A stretch of 64,000 bases of DNA from Hydractinia symbiolongicarpus (taxonomy: Eukaryota; Cnidaria; Hydrozoa; Anthoathecata; Hydractiniidae): contig NC_079879.1 of assembly GCF_029227915.1 (NCBI RefSeq), positions 9,980,001 through 10,044,000 on the forward strand, in the 5' to 3' direction. Shown here piece by piece: positions 48,844 through 61,200 of the stretch. Position 1 is the first letter of the stretch. The number at the start of each line of letters is the position of its first letter. The position numbers and the translations under genes were made by a program. The notes under the pieces are model-generated. The model did no database searches. It saw only the letters and a program-made list of their open reading frames with translations, and had not been told where the DNA came from.

Positions 48844-49764
48844 TTTGTGTTTTTAATTACCTAAAGTATGTATGTGTTAGGTCTGTAAAATAGCCAAATA
48901 TTCAAATTAGCCGATAGCCTTTTTCTGCCTGCTGAAGTGTATTTACCAGTGTTTCGCTTCCGCAAACGAAAAATCAGGAAATAACGGGGGGTACGAAAGA
49001 CGGGGGTAGGTGTGTACAAAGCCAACTTATTGGCATTTTTAGCAAACTTTTGTTATTTTTTTATCATCTGTTCGGTCCAGACTTACTTGTTCTAGTAGAC
49101 AAAAAATTACCCTACCTTTTTGTGAAAAGATATCAGTCATATTTCCTTAAGCCGATTTTATATGATTTTTTTTCTATCGAAATTTTGAGAATCTCAATAA
49201 TTCTCTAAGCGTAGCAAACGTGCTCCACAATTTCGCTTCGCTTATTATTATCTTCAAAGTTCACTGATCAAAAAGCCACGGCATACTATCTAAGTTTCAG
49301 GTTGGCCACCTGGAACTTTTATAAACTAGCTAAACTAGCTATATCTTTTGGTAATCACTTTTGCTAGTCTCACATTTGCAGTAATCACAAAATTTACAAG
49401 ATCTGCCTTACATCTGTCTTATTCCACAAAGACAATTTTTCCCATGCACATTTCAGGCATGCATAATATAAAAGAGAATATTCAGGAAGAACTTCTATTT
49501 CAAGTAGAGGCATAAAAATTTTCATCATTCCAAATGTACCCATATTCGAGTTATTTGATATACTCCTAATCAGTAAGTATCCTTAAGTATCCAGTAAGTA
49601 TATATCCTTATATTACTAAAGGAGTTAATTGGTATGATTCAGAAGTGAAAACGACACAAAGTAGTGGTAGAAAATGTATTCTTAAATAGTTTTGCAGTTA
49701 TATTTGGGCGTATGGGTTGAGGTGCTAGGGCTTCGTTAGAAATTAAGTACTGAAATAAATTACT

Positions 49765-49860
49765 GACATTGTAACAGACAAGATAATTGACAAATTACCA
49801 ACATTGTGACAGACAAGACAATTGACAAATTACTGACATTGTAACGGACAAGACAATGCG
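49765..49860. repeat. Short tandem repeat, about 38-bp unit x 2.5
   Basis: The unit ACATTGTAACAGACAAGA-CAATTGACAAATTACC is repeated with a few substitutions. Confidence 0.6.
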
Positions 49861-49889
49861 CACTACATGCCCTAGGCAACAGACTCTTG

Positions 49890-50235
49890 ACTCTTGACAC
49901 TACATGTCTATTATGGCGAGTGTTTATCATAACATTTGGCACAAAGGCTTCGTTTTTACTGCACCATATGGCTACTGGCTACTTAGACATTTTGACAACA
50001 GACTTATGACACCTGACACCCTACTATAGTGAGTGTTTATCACAAAAGTTGGCCCATAGGGTGTCTTTTAATTGCACCACTGGCTTCTTTTAGACATTAT
50101 GACAACTAGCTCATGGCACTACATGTCTATTATGTGGAAGTTTTTATCGTAATAATTGGCCCGCAGGCTTTTTTTTCCTGCAGCATATGGCTTCTTTTGC
50201 CATTGTGACAACCAACTTTTGACAGTATATACATG
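49890..50235. repeat. Degenerate tandem repeat, about 115-bp unit x 3
   Basis: Each unit has GAGTGTTTATCATAA...TTGGC...GGCTT...TTTT...GCACCATATGGCT...TTAGACATT-TGACAAC...GACAC. Units drift in length and sequence. Confidence 0.55.
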
Positions 50236-50790
50236 AAAATTAATGACAATTAAACGTTTGTCTCATTATAACAGACTGACATGAACTGACACGCTTTACA
50301 CACAATATATACTTTCTTAACCCTATCACTGTAAAGAACATACAGCTCTAAGCTTAAACAGAATAACACAAAAAGCCCAGCACCCCTACCAGAATTAGTT
50401 GAATTTCAAGAAAGAAAATGGCATAGAGATGGTTAGTTCTGCCTCTGATTTAAAACCTTGGTGAGGTCTATCAGCCAAAGGAAATGTACCCCCTCTGCAA
50501 GGAAGCTTTAAAGCTAAATCAAACATCGACTATCGGACCGCGCCGCGACAAACCACGCATCCAGTCACCATCCACATCAATGAAAATTTATGAATTGTGT
50601 CAAGTTGTTCTTGTCCTCATTCCATCACCATTGTCGTATTTACGTGTCAATAAAAACGTGAGAGATAACGTCTGAACTGGTCAAGAGCAAGACGCTTACT
50701 GTGTTCTACTCCATATTTATACCCCCCTGCTTGTTGTATGGACCTATGACCTTAATTAACAAGCTTAAGGCAGTCTATTTTTTTGGTTAA

Positions 50791-50887
50791 AGTAATATAG
50801 TGTTGACTGTTAGTCATAGGTCACCAACACATTTGTAATAGTAATATAGTGTTGACTGTTAGTCATAGGTCACCAACACATTTGTAA
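50791..50887. repeat. Exact 49-bp tandem duplication
   Basis: AGTAATATAGTGTTGACTGT...CACATTTGTAA occurs twice in a row with period 49. Confidence 0.85.
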
Positions 50888-51248
50888 AATTAATAATGCA
50901 GAACAACAAAAACACTAGTGAACCAGCTTAGCCTTTAGGAGTTAATGGAGACACAGCTTTCCTTCTGTAACCCCAATTATAACATGTGATAAACTTAGCA
51001 CCATTTACTAGTCCAAGCCTGCAATGATAGAATATAAATGTGATATTCTTAAATTCTACATGTTTATTGCAAACTATATATATAATGCTGTAAAATCTTC
51101 AAAGTAGCAAAGTTTTTCAACAATATGGTCATCTCAGTGTCCTAAAAAAGGGATGAATAAAACATAGCATGAATTATTCCAAAATAGCTAAATTAATTTT
51201 TTTTCCAAGAATGGAAACCCCAATCTTTTTGCAGTTTTCCTTTTAAAG

Positions 51249-51646
<398 letters not shown>

Positions 51647-52267
51647 TCTGTAAAAGTTTAGAAATCATTTGGAGATCTGTGAGACTATATAATTTTTACC
51701 CAATCAGAAAAATGTCTTTATGACTTGTAGCAAATTCACCCTGTCTAATTCAATTTATTTTACATTGGCGAAAAAACTGCGATGCGAAAGCCATTCACCT
51801 GTTTCATGTTGGCAATACTGTGTTTCATGTTGGCAGACTTCGCACTCCTATACACAAACAACATTTAAATTAACAGAAAAAAATAAGAGTATATCATTTT
51901 AAAGTCTAAGTTACTAAGTCTAAGTTATACATTCAATCTAAAAACCATGTTGTCAAATTTCCTGATGTGAAACAAGTTTTAATTGGGCATTTGCAGCAGT
52001 TGGTCAGGAATTACAAATGCTATAATATTTAACAAACATAATCTGTAATTAGTTTAAGAAATTATTGATTAACTAACAGGATCTGAAAAATCTTTTTAAT
52101 TCATTCCAAGGTACAAATTGTTATAAGAAAATTTTTATTTATTACTGGATCTATGTGGTGGCATGCACCTTATTTTTTTTAATAGATGCTTATATTTTCA
52201 ATAGATGTTTACTGTAATACTGTATGACAATTTCTTTAAAAGCTATCAAAGAATAAGAACAAAGGAA

Positions 52268-55200
52268 ATGACAGAAAAGAATGAACTGGATTCCTTTTTA
52301 AAGAAGGTAGACGATATAGGTAAGAATTTATTAGCTTTCATCCATTCTTAGACTTCATTATCAAAATTTTTTGATAGGAACTATTTTCTAATAAGACAGA
52401 AAATAAGTAAATATATACAACTTTCGGTAATTTTTTAAAAATAAATAAAATTTGAAATATAAATTTTTAAAATACATACAGCTGTAAACTTCTGTTCTAG
52501 ATTAGGAAACTATACGCATAATGTTAATAATAAATACAGTGCATGTTAATGCCATATATTTATTCTCAAAATGTTATTTTCACCTACTTTGTTTTATACC
52601 AAAATGATTTAACCCTTTAAAGTCAAAGTTAAAATGGTATTATGCCTATAAAATCTTTGCCTTTGAAATAATAGGTCTTTTAACTTGCTTGTGTTTAAAC
52701 AAAAACTCTTTTATTTTACTTTTTTTAAGGAAACATTTGTACTTTACCAGGCCTATCGCCCAATTCTAAGAAATGAGAAACTAGCTTGGCCATTAATTGC
52801 TCCCACAATTCCAAAAAAGTTTTTCTGGCTGAGCAATATCACTTTATCTTGCATGAAAAAAATGTTCCCTTTCTTATTATTTACAGTAAAAAAGAATCAA
52901 TATATATAAAAAATAGATATAATAAAATAGATATAAAGACTTTTTATAATAAAATGCTTTTATAAACTTATTCTATTTATTCAGATTGCTCGCCCAGTTT
53001 AAGTTATTGAAACCTAGAGAGAGCGATTTATTACTAGGCTGTTATTTTCTTATTGATAGGTGTGTAAACCAATGTTTACACTTAAGCTTTACTAGTTTGT
53101 TCACCATGAAAATTGCCAAAATTTGTTATGGTGAATAAGCGATATATATAAATGAAAAAAATACTGTGAAAATAAACAATTTGCCTGATAAACTTACCTA
53201 TTTAAACAATGACTATATAAATAACTTTATTATCATTTTTTTCTAAGCAAGTGAGCAATGTTTAGGGCGAAGTGCAAAAAATAATTGTTTATAAAGGAAA
53301 AAAGTGTACTGATATATGCTCTTACAAATAAAAAACAATGGTATACTAATACTATAAACCATCCAGGTTGTGTGTGTGTGTTCCATGTTTCTATTTAAGC
53401 TGGAGTATAAGAAAAATGGGAAAATTACATATAAAATTTGTTTAGCCTAAGAAATTGATATGTTGTTACCACAGCAATAGAAGCTTTTGATCTTGACATT
53501 TACTTCATAAGGCCTGAAAAAATTGTTTAGCCTAAGAAACCAGAGTGTTGACACCACAGAGATAGCTTTTCATCAAGACATCCTAAAGATGTCATGTTAT
53601 CAGATTCCTTTAATAATATGCTTTGTTAGGTCCGGCCTAAATCCTTACAAGCTTTGTAAAATTTTTAGTAAAAGAATGATCTTTCATTTTTTCGTTACTT
53701 TGTTTTCAGGATCCTTGATTACTGACCTGAGCAATGTAAATGTTGACTTAGATGAATCGATTAAAAAAGCTGACACTTATTTGGAAAATACGAACAGTGT
53801 TAAGAATGATTGTTTTGACAGAAGTGTGATCAACAAAATTGATGATACTCAACAAGTAAGTAATTGTATTCTTGTTATATGTAATATTATTGCTTTTCAG
53901 TACTGAGGTACTTATCTGAAAGTTAGAGCAACGAGCGTAGGGGACTTTTGTTGAGTAGTAGGTGTCGTTAACAACATAGAAATACCGTAGTAGTAGTTTT
54001 TTGCCACTAATACTAGGTTGGTAAACCTGATAAAGCATTTTTGAATTTTAATGAAATTTTTGTGATAAGTTTAGTTTCTGAACTGGGTAGCAGACCATGT
54101 TTTATTGAAGATTAGCTGAAATGTGGCAATTTCGCTTAAGCACTAACCTGGTGCATGCTTTATAATTGCTGCCCCATAAGGCAGCAGCAGTCAAGTTGAA
54201 GCCTATTACGGCAGAGAAAATCTCACATGTTGATTTAGTTCCCATGCTTCCTTATTTAAAACATCAGACTGTTGAAAACATCACAACCTATTTGAGGAAA
54301 TTTTTTTCATATTGATTTTTTCAAAACTAACTGTGCATACTATAGCTGTATGGTTTAAGTTTATAATTTTTTAATGCTGGAACAACAATCAAGATTTACT
54401 ACTGATTCCTTCTGAATAAAAACAAAATGTTAAAAAAGGTTTTATGCCAAAGAAAATATTAATTTTCTTTTTAATGAAAAATTTAAGAAGAGTGCAGATT
54501 TGTATTTCACCACAATAATCTGTTGTGATCAAGTCGTGCTCAGTTATTTAACCTTTCTTTTTAGAATTTCAATACACACTCGATGAGCACAGGTTTGAAA
54601 TTTTCTCTTCTTAAAAATTACAGTAAGTACTAGTAATTTCATTTTAAAGGAGAACTAATGAATAATTAATGAAAGAATTATTACATATCTGGTTTATATG
54701 TATTTCGTTTATTCTTGACATCACACATTGTTTAGCAGAGGATGGCTCGCTAAGAATTTGCTAAAGTTTTTCTCCTTTCCGCCGTCCTCTAAATGTTTTT
54801 TACGAAATGATTAAATACGAATATTACTATTTTGTTTTGATGATTATAGCAAAGAAATGAGAAATTTAAACAAATTTTATAATTGTTATTTTTTTGGTTT
54901 TTAAAAAAGGAAAACTCATCTTTATAGAGGATTTCATGAAAGATATTGAAAATGATGCAAAGGAGAGAACTGAACGGAAAAAGCAGAATAAGGAAAAAGC
55001 AACTGTTTTGAAAGAAAAGGGGAATGTGTATTTTAAAGAAAAACACTACAAAGAAGCTATTGACTGTTACACTATTGCGATTAACTTAATTTCTGATGAA
55101 GTCATATTTTATTCAAACAGAGCTCAGGTACTATTTTATAGTTATAAAATCTCTTAGAGCGTAGTATAGTCATCCTTGTTCAGTACTCCTACTATCTACT

Positions 55201-58200
55201 TAAAATTAATATATGGGTTGGAATACGTGGTTTGTATGTTTTATAGACTAGCAATTTTTTACCAGTTTTAATACTATGCCACGACTCCCTCTAATATCTT
55301 CACACTCAGTATCTAATAAGCTGTAATAACAATCTGACCAGATATGTTAGAGATTTTTTCCCTTTAACAATTATTGACAAATTTGCACGTTGGTGTCAAA
55401 AATAACACATATAATAATGAACATCATGTGTACTTATATATTGAACTGTATGTTTTAGGCTTACATTAAAATGAAGAAATACGAACTAGCCTTAAAAGAT
55501 TGTGAAATTGCCTTAAAAGTAAGTATGGAGCAGAAAATTACAAAAGAAGTAATCTAAAAATGCATTTATATAGGCGTTGGTGTGACGTTTTGTCAACAGA
55601 CAAAATTGACCCCCTTTTAAATGGTGAGCGAAAATGCTGCTTCAAACTATTTATTTTTTTATTATCCTAATTAATGTTTACTTTAAATTAATTTACTGAG
55701 CTGTGAATCCTTTTTAGATAGACAAAACCTTCACAAAGATATATGTGCATAAAGGAAGAGCATTAACAGGACTTAATAAGTTTGAAGAGGTAAATATATG
55801 TTTCTCTTGAAAAACATTTTTTCCTAGACACTGCAAAAAAATTGTATATAGTTTGGCTGGATTATTTATTTTAGGCCAAATCTGTTTTTAATGAAGCTTT
55901 AAAGATTGATAAAAAGCAGAGCAAGCTACTTCAAGGTATTTACGTTCTTGGTATAACAAAATAATCAATATTAAACTGATAGGCTAGTGTAGGCAAAACA
56001 TTATATTTGTTGTTTCACAAATAAACAGGAAAACGACAAAGGCAACAATCTCCTTCATGAACAGACAGGATCAACTATGTGCACTTTAAATTAGTGTATT
56101 TTTACCAGTGTGTTGCATGTGGGTCAATGTCATTGTGTTCGAATTTGTATATTTTGTTTGTTTTGAAAGATGCAGATGATGGAGTGCCTCTTTTCTGTTT
56201 CAGAATATCTATGTGATGTGGAAAAAGCAGAGGAAATGGCTTTTAAAGTAGAAAAGGTTTGTTGCCACTGTTGGGCATCTTTCATATGAAAAATCTAAAA
56301 TTTATTGTGTTAAAAACCTTTAGCCTGTTGAAGTACTTACTGATGCTGTCATAAATACTAACTAAGAATTTTTCATATTGAAGAAGAACTACTTTGTTCA
56401 TCACTAATATACTGCCCAGAACTGGGAGCCGCAAACGAACCCACTACACTACGTGCGGCAATATGTTAGTGAAGAACTCAGATAGTTTATCCGGATGGTG
56501 TGTATACATATAGGTGAGTATTTATCATAGCAAAGTAGTTCTTCTTCAATATGACTTACACGCATTATGCTCGCCCGTCATGATAAGAAGTCTGATCAGG
56601 GTGAAGCATTCTCTGATGAGAATGAAATACGGATGTGCTATGATAAATACTCACCTATATGTAAGAATTTTTCCTCTGTAGGTGAACAACATGATGAAAA
56701 TTGGAAATACAAAAATGAATCAAATAATTGATTTTGTTAGTAGACTAAGGAAGGGGGATTCATACAACATAAATGATACACTGACTAAACTCAATGCGCT
56801 TATCGTAGATGGTATGAACTTTTTCTCTTTTTATTTGCCAGTTTTTTAAAGAACTGCTCTGTTCTTTTAGGTTGTAAAAACTGGATTTAAGTCAAAATAT
56901 TGCTGCTGCGCAACAATATTTGGACAAAGTCTTAAATTTAGCAGCTGGGGGTCCTGGGGGCGCTGTAAGCTCCCCCTCCCAGGTGGGGTCAGAATCTTTC
57001 ACTAATTTAAGCTTCGCGGGTACAAAAATCGCCGAAAATTGTCTACCGATTTATCTAGTTATTAATAAAATTGACGAAAAGAAACGGTAAGCTATAAGAA
57101 AATCTCCAAGAACATTTTTTATAAGAATCAACTCTCCGTCCTACACGTCTTATTTAAGATAGATAAAGGCACTAAAATTACCAGGGATTAACTACAATAA
57201 AGTGAAACAATTCTGAATATATTTCATTATTTATTTATTTATAAACTCTTGCTGTTTCTGCCAATATCAGGCTTCATCAGCATGACTAGGTGAATCAAAT
57301 GATCACACCAGCCATGGACAGCAAAATAAAATACAATCATAACAAAAACAATAAGAATATGGAAAGATCAGGATAATGAAGATGAAATGTGCATACACGT
57401 GATATGATACATACACCTCAATCCATGTATTTATTCAGATATATTTGTTTATTCATAGGGCTAAACTCAAGTTTCTTTGGAACTTTAAGAAGAATTAAGA
57501 AGGGCAATTTTCTGCTTTTTTGCATGCTGAAATAGGAAAATGCGACTTTCGTTTAAGAAGGTTGCAACCTGGAACAAGGCTTGAAGTCTACACCAATACC
57601 TTCATAACAAAATAAAATTTTTAACTGATCTCCATCAGCTAAAATAGATGGGCATGGCAATATACACTGTGTAAAGAGAGTTTGAAACCGTAAAAAGCCG
57701 AACTGGGGGTAAAACGTATTAATTTTTCTCTTTATTACTGTTGACAAGGCAAGTATTGATAGAAAAGGAGACCACGTCTGGGGGTACAGATGTTGATTGC
57801 TTCGGCTTTAACTGCCTCCTCAGGAGAAAGAGTCATATCACAAACAATATGGGAAAGGGAAAATCTGAATAAACTTTTTTCAGATATAAAAATATTTGCC
57901 TTTTGGTTTTTAAAAGCAATTGAAAACAAGGATGCTTGGAATAAAAAGAAGGATGCAAGAAAAGTTCTATGGATGTCAAGGTTCTCAAAATATCAACAAG
58001 AGAATTATCACCTACCAATACCAACGATGCTGAGCTGTATAATACATTTTACCATGACCTTTCACTCAACAAACTTTGTTTCCTAATAGCCATTCGAAGA
58101 GTTGTTTATTTTCTTCACCAACCTTACTTATCCAGATGTCAAGTTCTTGCTTCTAATACCAACACAAATATTAATTGAGAAAGAACTCCTCCACAATGCT

Positions 58201-61200
58201 GAAAATTCTGTTCAAAGCTCATATTACAAAAACAATTAGCCAGCTGGCTAGCTATAGCTAATTAGCTAAATCTTTTTCTTTTTGTTCTTGATAGTCTGTT
58301 GTAAAAAGCTCTCCCACAACTAGCTTTTCGTAGCGAATATACTGAAAACCCTTAAATACATGCAAGGTGTGTTGGAGAGTAAAAAACATACTTCTCACCT
58401 TAAAGCAATAATTCCTTTATCTTCACACCTCGCCTCAGATGGAATGTATATATACCTGAATTCCGATGAAGACTTTTACCAACCAAGGGATAAATATCCC
58501 CAGACAACAAAAATGTCCGAGAATAAGCACTTTCTAAAAGTTCTTTTTGGATTTTACGAATAGATTCAACATTATCACACTTTAAATCAGTAAGCACCCG
58601 CGCCAACATGTCCGCAGTAGCTATGATAGTACGGAAAGAATCCAAGCCAAAAGGCGTGAGTCTTTGACTAATCCTGACGGATGGGAGTTAAAACTATAGC
58701 CTAACAGGTTATAAGTAACCACGCAGTACGGAACCTAAATTTCCTACGCCGGCTGCGGGCCACATATTGTTGGACTACGCATAGAGTGTGAACATTACGT
58801 CACGATTTTGACGTCACATGCCCCTTAGGTGAGATGGGGAGGGTTGCGGGCCATAGCTATTTGATTTTTGACTAACTGAGTGACTGATTAGTCAAAATGA
58901 ATCAGTCAAAATCGCTAAGCTATAATTTTCAACCCTCTCAGCCTATATGGTAGCGACGTCACAACTTTGACGTCAACATCGCCATAGGCAAAATGGAGAG
59001 GGCTGTGAACCATGGCTTTTCGCCGTAAATAAATTACAATGTGATTTTTTAACGCGCTCCGTCTGCAACACCTGGATTGTCGACATTATTCGCTTGGCTA
59101 ACATTTTTCTTCAAATTTACACTTAGTCACGCGACTTATCTGACAAACTCTGGATCCGCGCCTGTATAAGTTAATGTTTTATTATATTTGTTAGGTAACG
59201 TTGTGGTTAAAAGAGTTTATTTATTGTTTTCTTTAGATGAACATCGTTGCTGCTTTCGGGTATTAAATGGTTTTAATATGTTCAGTGAGAATCCAAAACT
59301 AAACAGGTTATTTTCTGATCAATTTCTGAATCCATATTTCGTATATAAAACAGGAAAAGCATATGTGGATATTGCGTCAATGATGTCTCAAAGGAATATT
59401 CTAAAAATGCTGTTTTGGATGTAATGCTTCTATGGTTAAATTGAATAAATTATAAATTTCCAGTAACAGTTGTTTCAATTGAGAATTTTGTGCTGGAAAT
59501 TTACCTTTAGCTAGCTAACAGTTTTTTATGTCTTAGACAGCTGCAGATGGACTCAGAAGACTTTGAGCTGATCACGTGCATCATTGCTTTACTTTCCAAT
59601 GTAGCTGCTGGCAATGGTATGAATGGAGTGTGAGAATGTTACTTTTGCTTAAAAATGTCCTTGTATTGCAGACGCGTCTGTGTCTGTGTTGTGTGTATAT
59701 GTTTGTGTGAGCACACAATATGTTCGTATACAATTTTCTATTTCCTTAATTATTTTAATTTCTTAGAGGAAAATTCTATCTTGGTTTGTAATGTGCTTGG
59801 TATTTCGCATGCCGCTGTGAAATGTTTAGATGTAGAAAACACGTTAGAATCTAAATTTGAATCAATACAAATGTTTTATCGCCTATCTCAATTCAACAAA
59901 TCAAGAGAAATGGTCGTAAAAGATGCAAATATGGAAATGTAAGGAATTTATCGATTATCGTTTATATTGCTTACAAATAGATGTGTGCAAAGAAAATTAA
60001 ATTGTTTTTAGTTTTTATACGTAACACTTCCATCGCTTTTATTCTAGTTTAAGGGAACTCCTGATTTTTTAAGTCCAGCCTGAATGGGGGTTCAGAATGC
60101 TGAAGTCAGCAATAACGATTGTTTGCTTTTAAATCTAGTACGATCTAAATATAAACTGAGCCTATAAACCTTAAATGTAAGTGGTATGTTCCAAGAATGT
60201 ATCTAATATGGAAAGAGCGTTAATGGTTGCTTTTAAATCTAGCAGATCTTAAATGTGAGTATTTGTTTTCAAGTATGTATCCAACATGGAAGGAGTTAAA
60301 GGATTGCTTGATAGTCTAGGAGTTTACCAGAAATTAAAGCTTTTTCTAAGTACTTTGGAGCTGACTTACTGTTTTTGTAGACTCCTGCAACAGTCCTTAT
60401 ATTTGATATCGCGTGGTGGTGATATGGCAATTGTTACTATGGGGATGGTAAACAATCTAAGCTTAGACAACAAGTAATGTATTTGTTGAAAATGTGTTTG
60501 TTAACGTTTTTAGTTTGATTAATTTGGAATATGACTTTCACTTGAGAACTCGGGTTAAGACGAAGTTTATACTTCTGATTTTAAAATAAAACTCTTAAAA
60601 TCAGTAAAACTATATAATTTTAAATGTAGCCATTATTGTAGCATTGCAACGTGAACTTGTATAATTTCGATTCTGAAGTTCATTTTTTTCATTTGCAGGG
60701 TCCTAAAACGCCAATAACTGAACATTTAGGTCAAGTTTGATCATTCAAATGCTGTAATAAATCGATTATTGATTACCTCTCTTTGATTGTCTCTTAGTTT
60801 CACCAAAAGATTTGAAGAGAAGTTATCAAAAGATTTTATTCCTGGGATTTTAAAAATGATGGTACGAGTTTAAGAAAAGTATATATTGAACAAATAGTTT
60901 GTATATTTATACTAGCTGTATTTACTTCACCCCAAATATGAGAACAAATTCATTGTGAAATGGTATTATTTCAGTTCCGTTATTTCTATGTTTTACTGCA
61001 AATTAGTGCTCAAGTTGAACTTTTTTTACTTTATTTAGGAGTTGCTTTCTTTACCGTATGATGATGAACCTAATACAATAACATTTCTTCCTGTTATGTC
61101 GAGCAGTATATCAACAGTTGCAAATCTGTTTCGAAAGAAGGAGTTGCGAAAGATGGCATCAACTGATGATAAATTCTGGATTACTTCATGTAAACTTCTG

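Noticed and set aside
56605-56630. Hammerhead ribozyme core (CTGATGA...GAAA)
   Set aside because: The CTGATGA overlaps a simple perfect hairpin (CATTCTC TGAT GAGAATG). No stem II fits between it and GAAA, and stem III pairing fails.
59767-59940. Donor at 59938 (AT|GTAAGG) for TTC12 exon 12
   Set aside because: It has a good consensus, but joining to the only acceptor found for the next exon (60274) shifts the frame and hits a stop.
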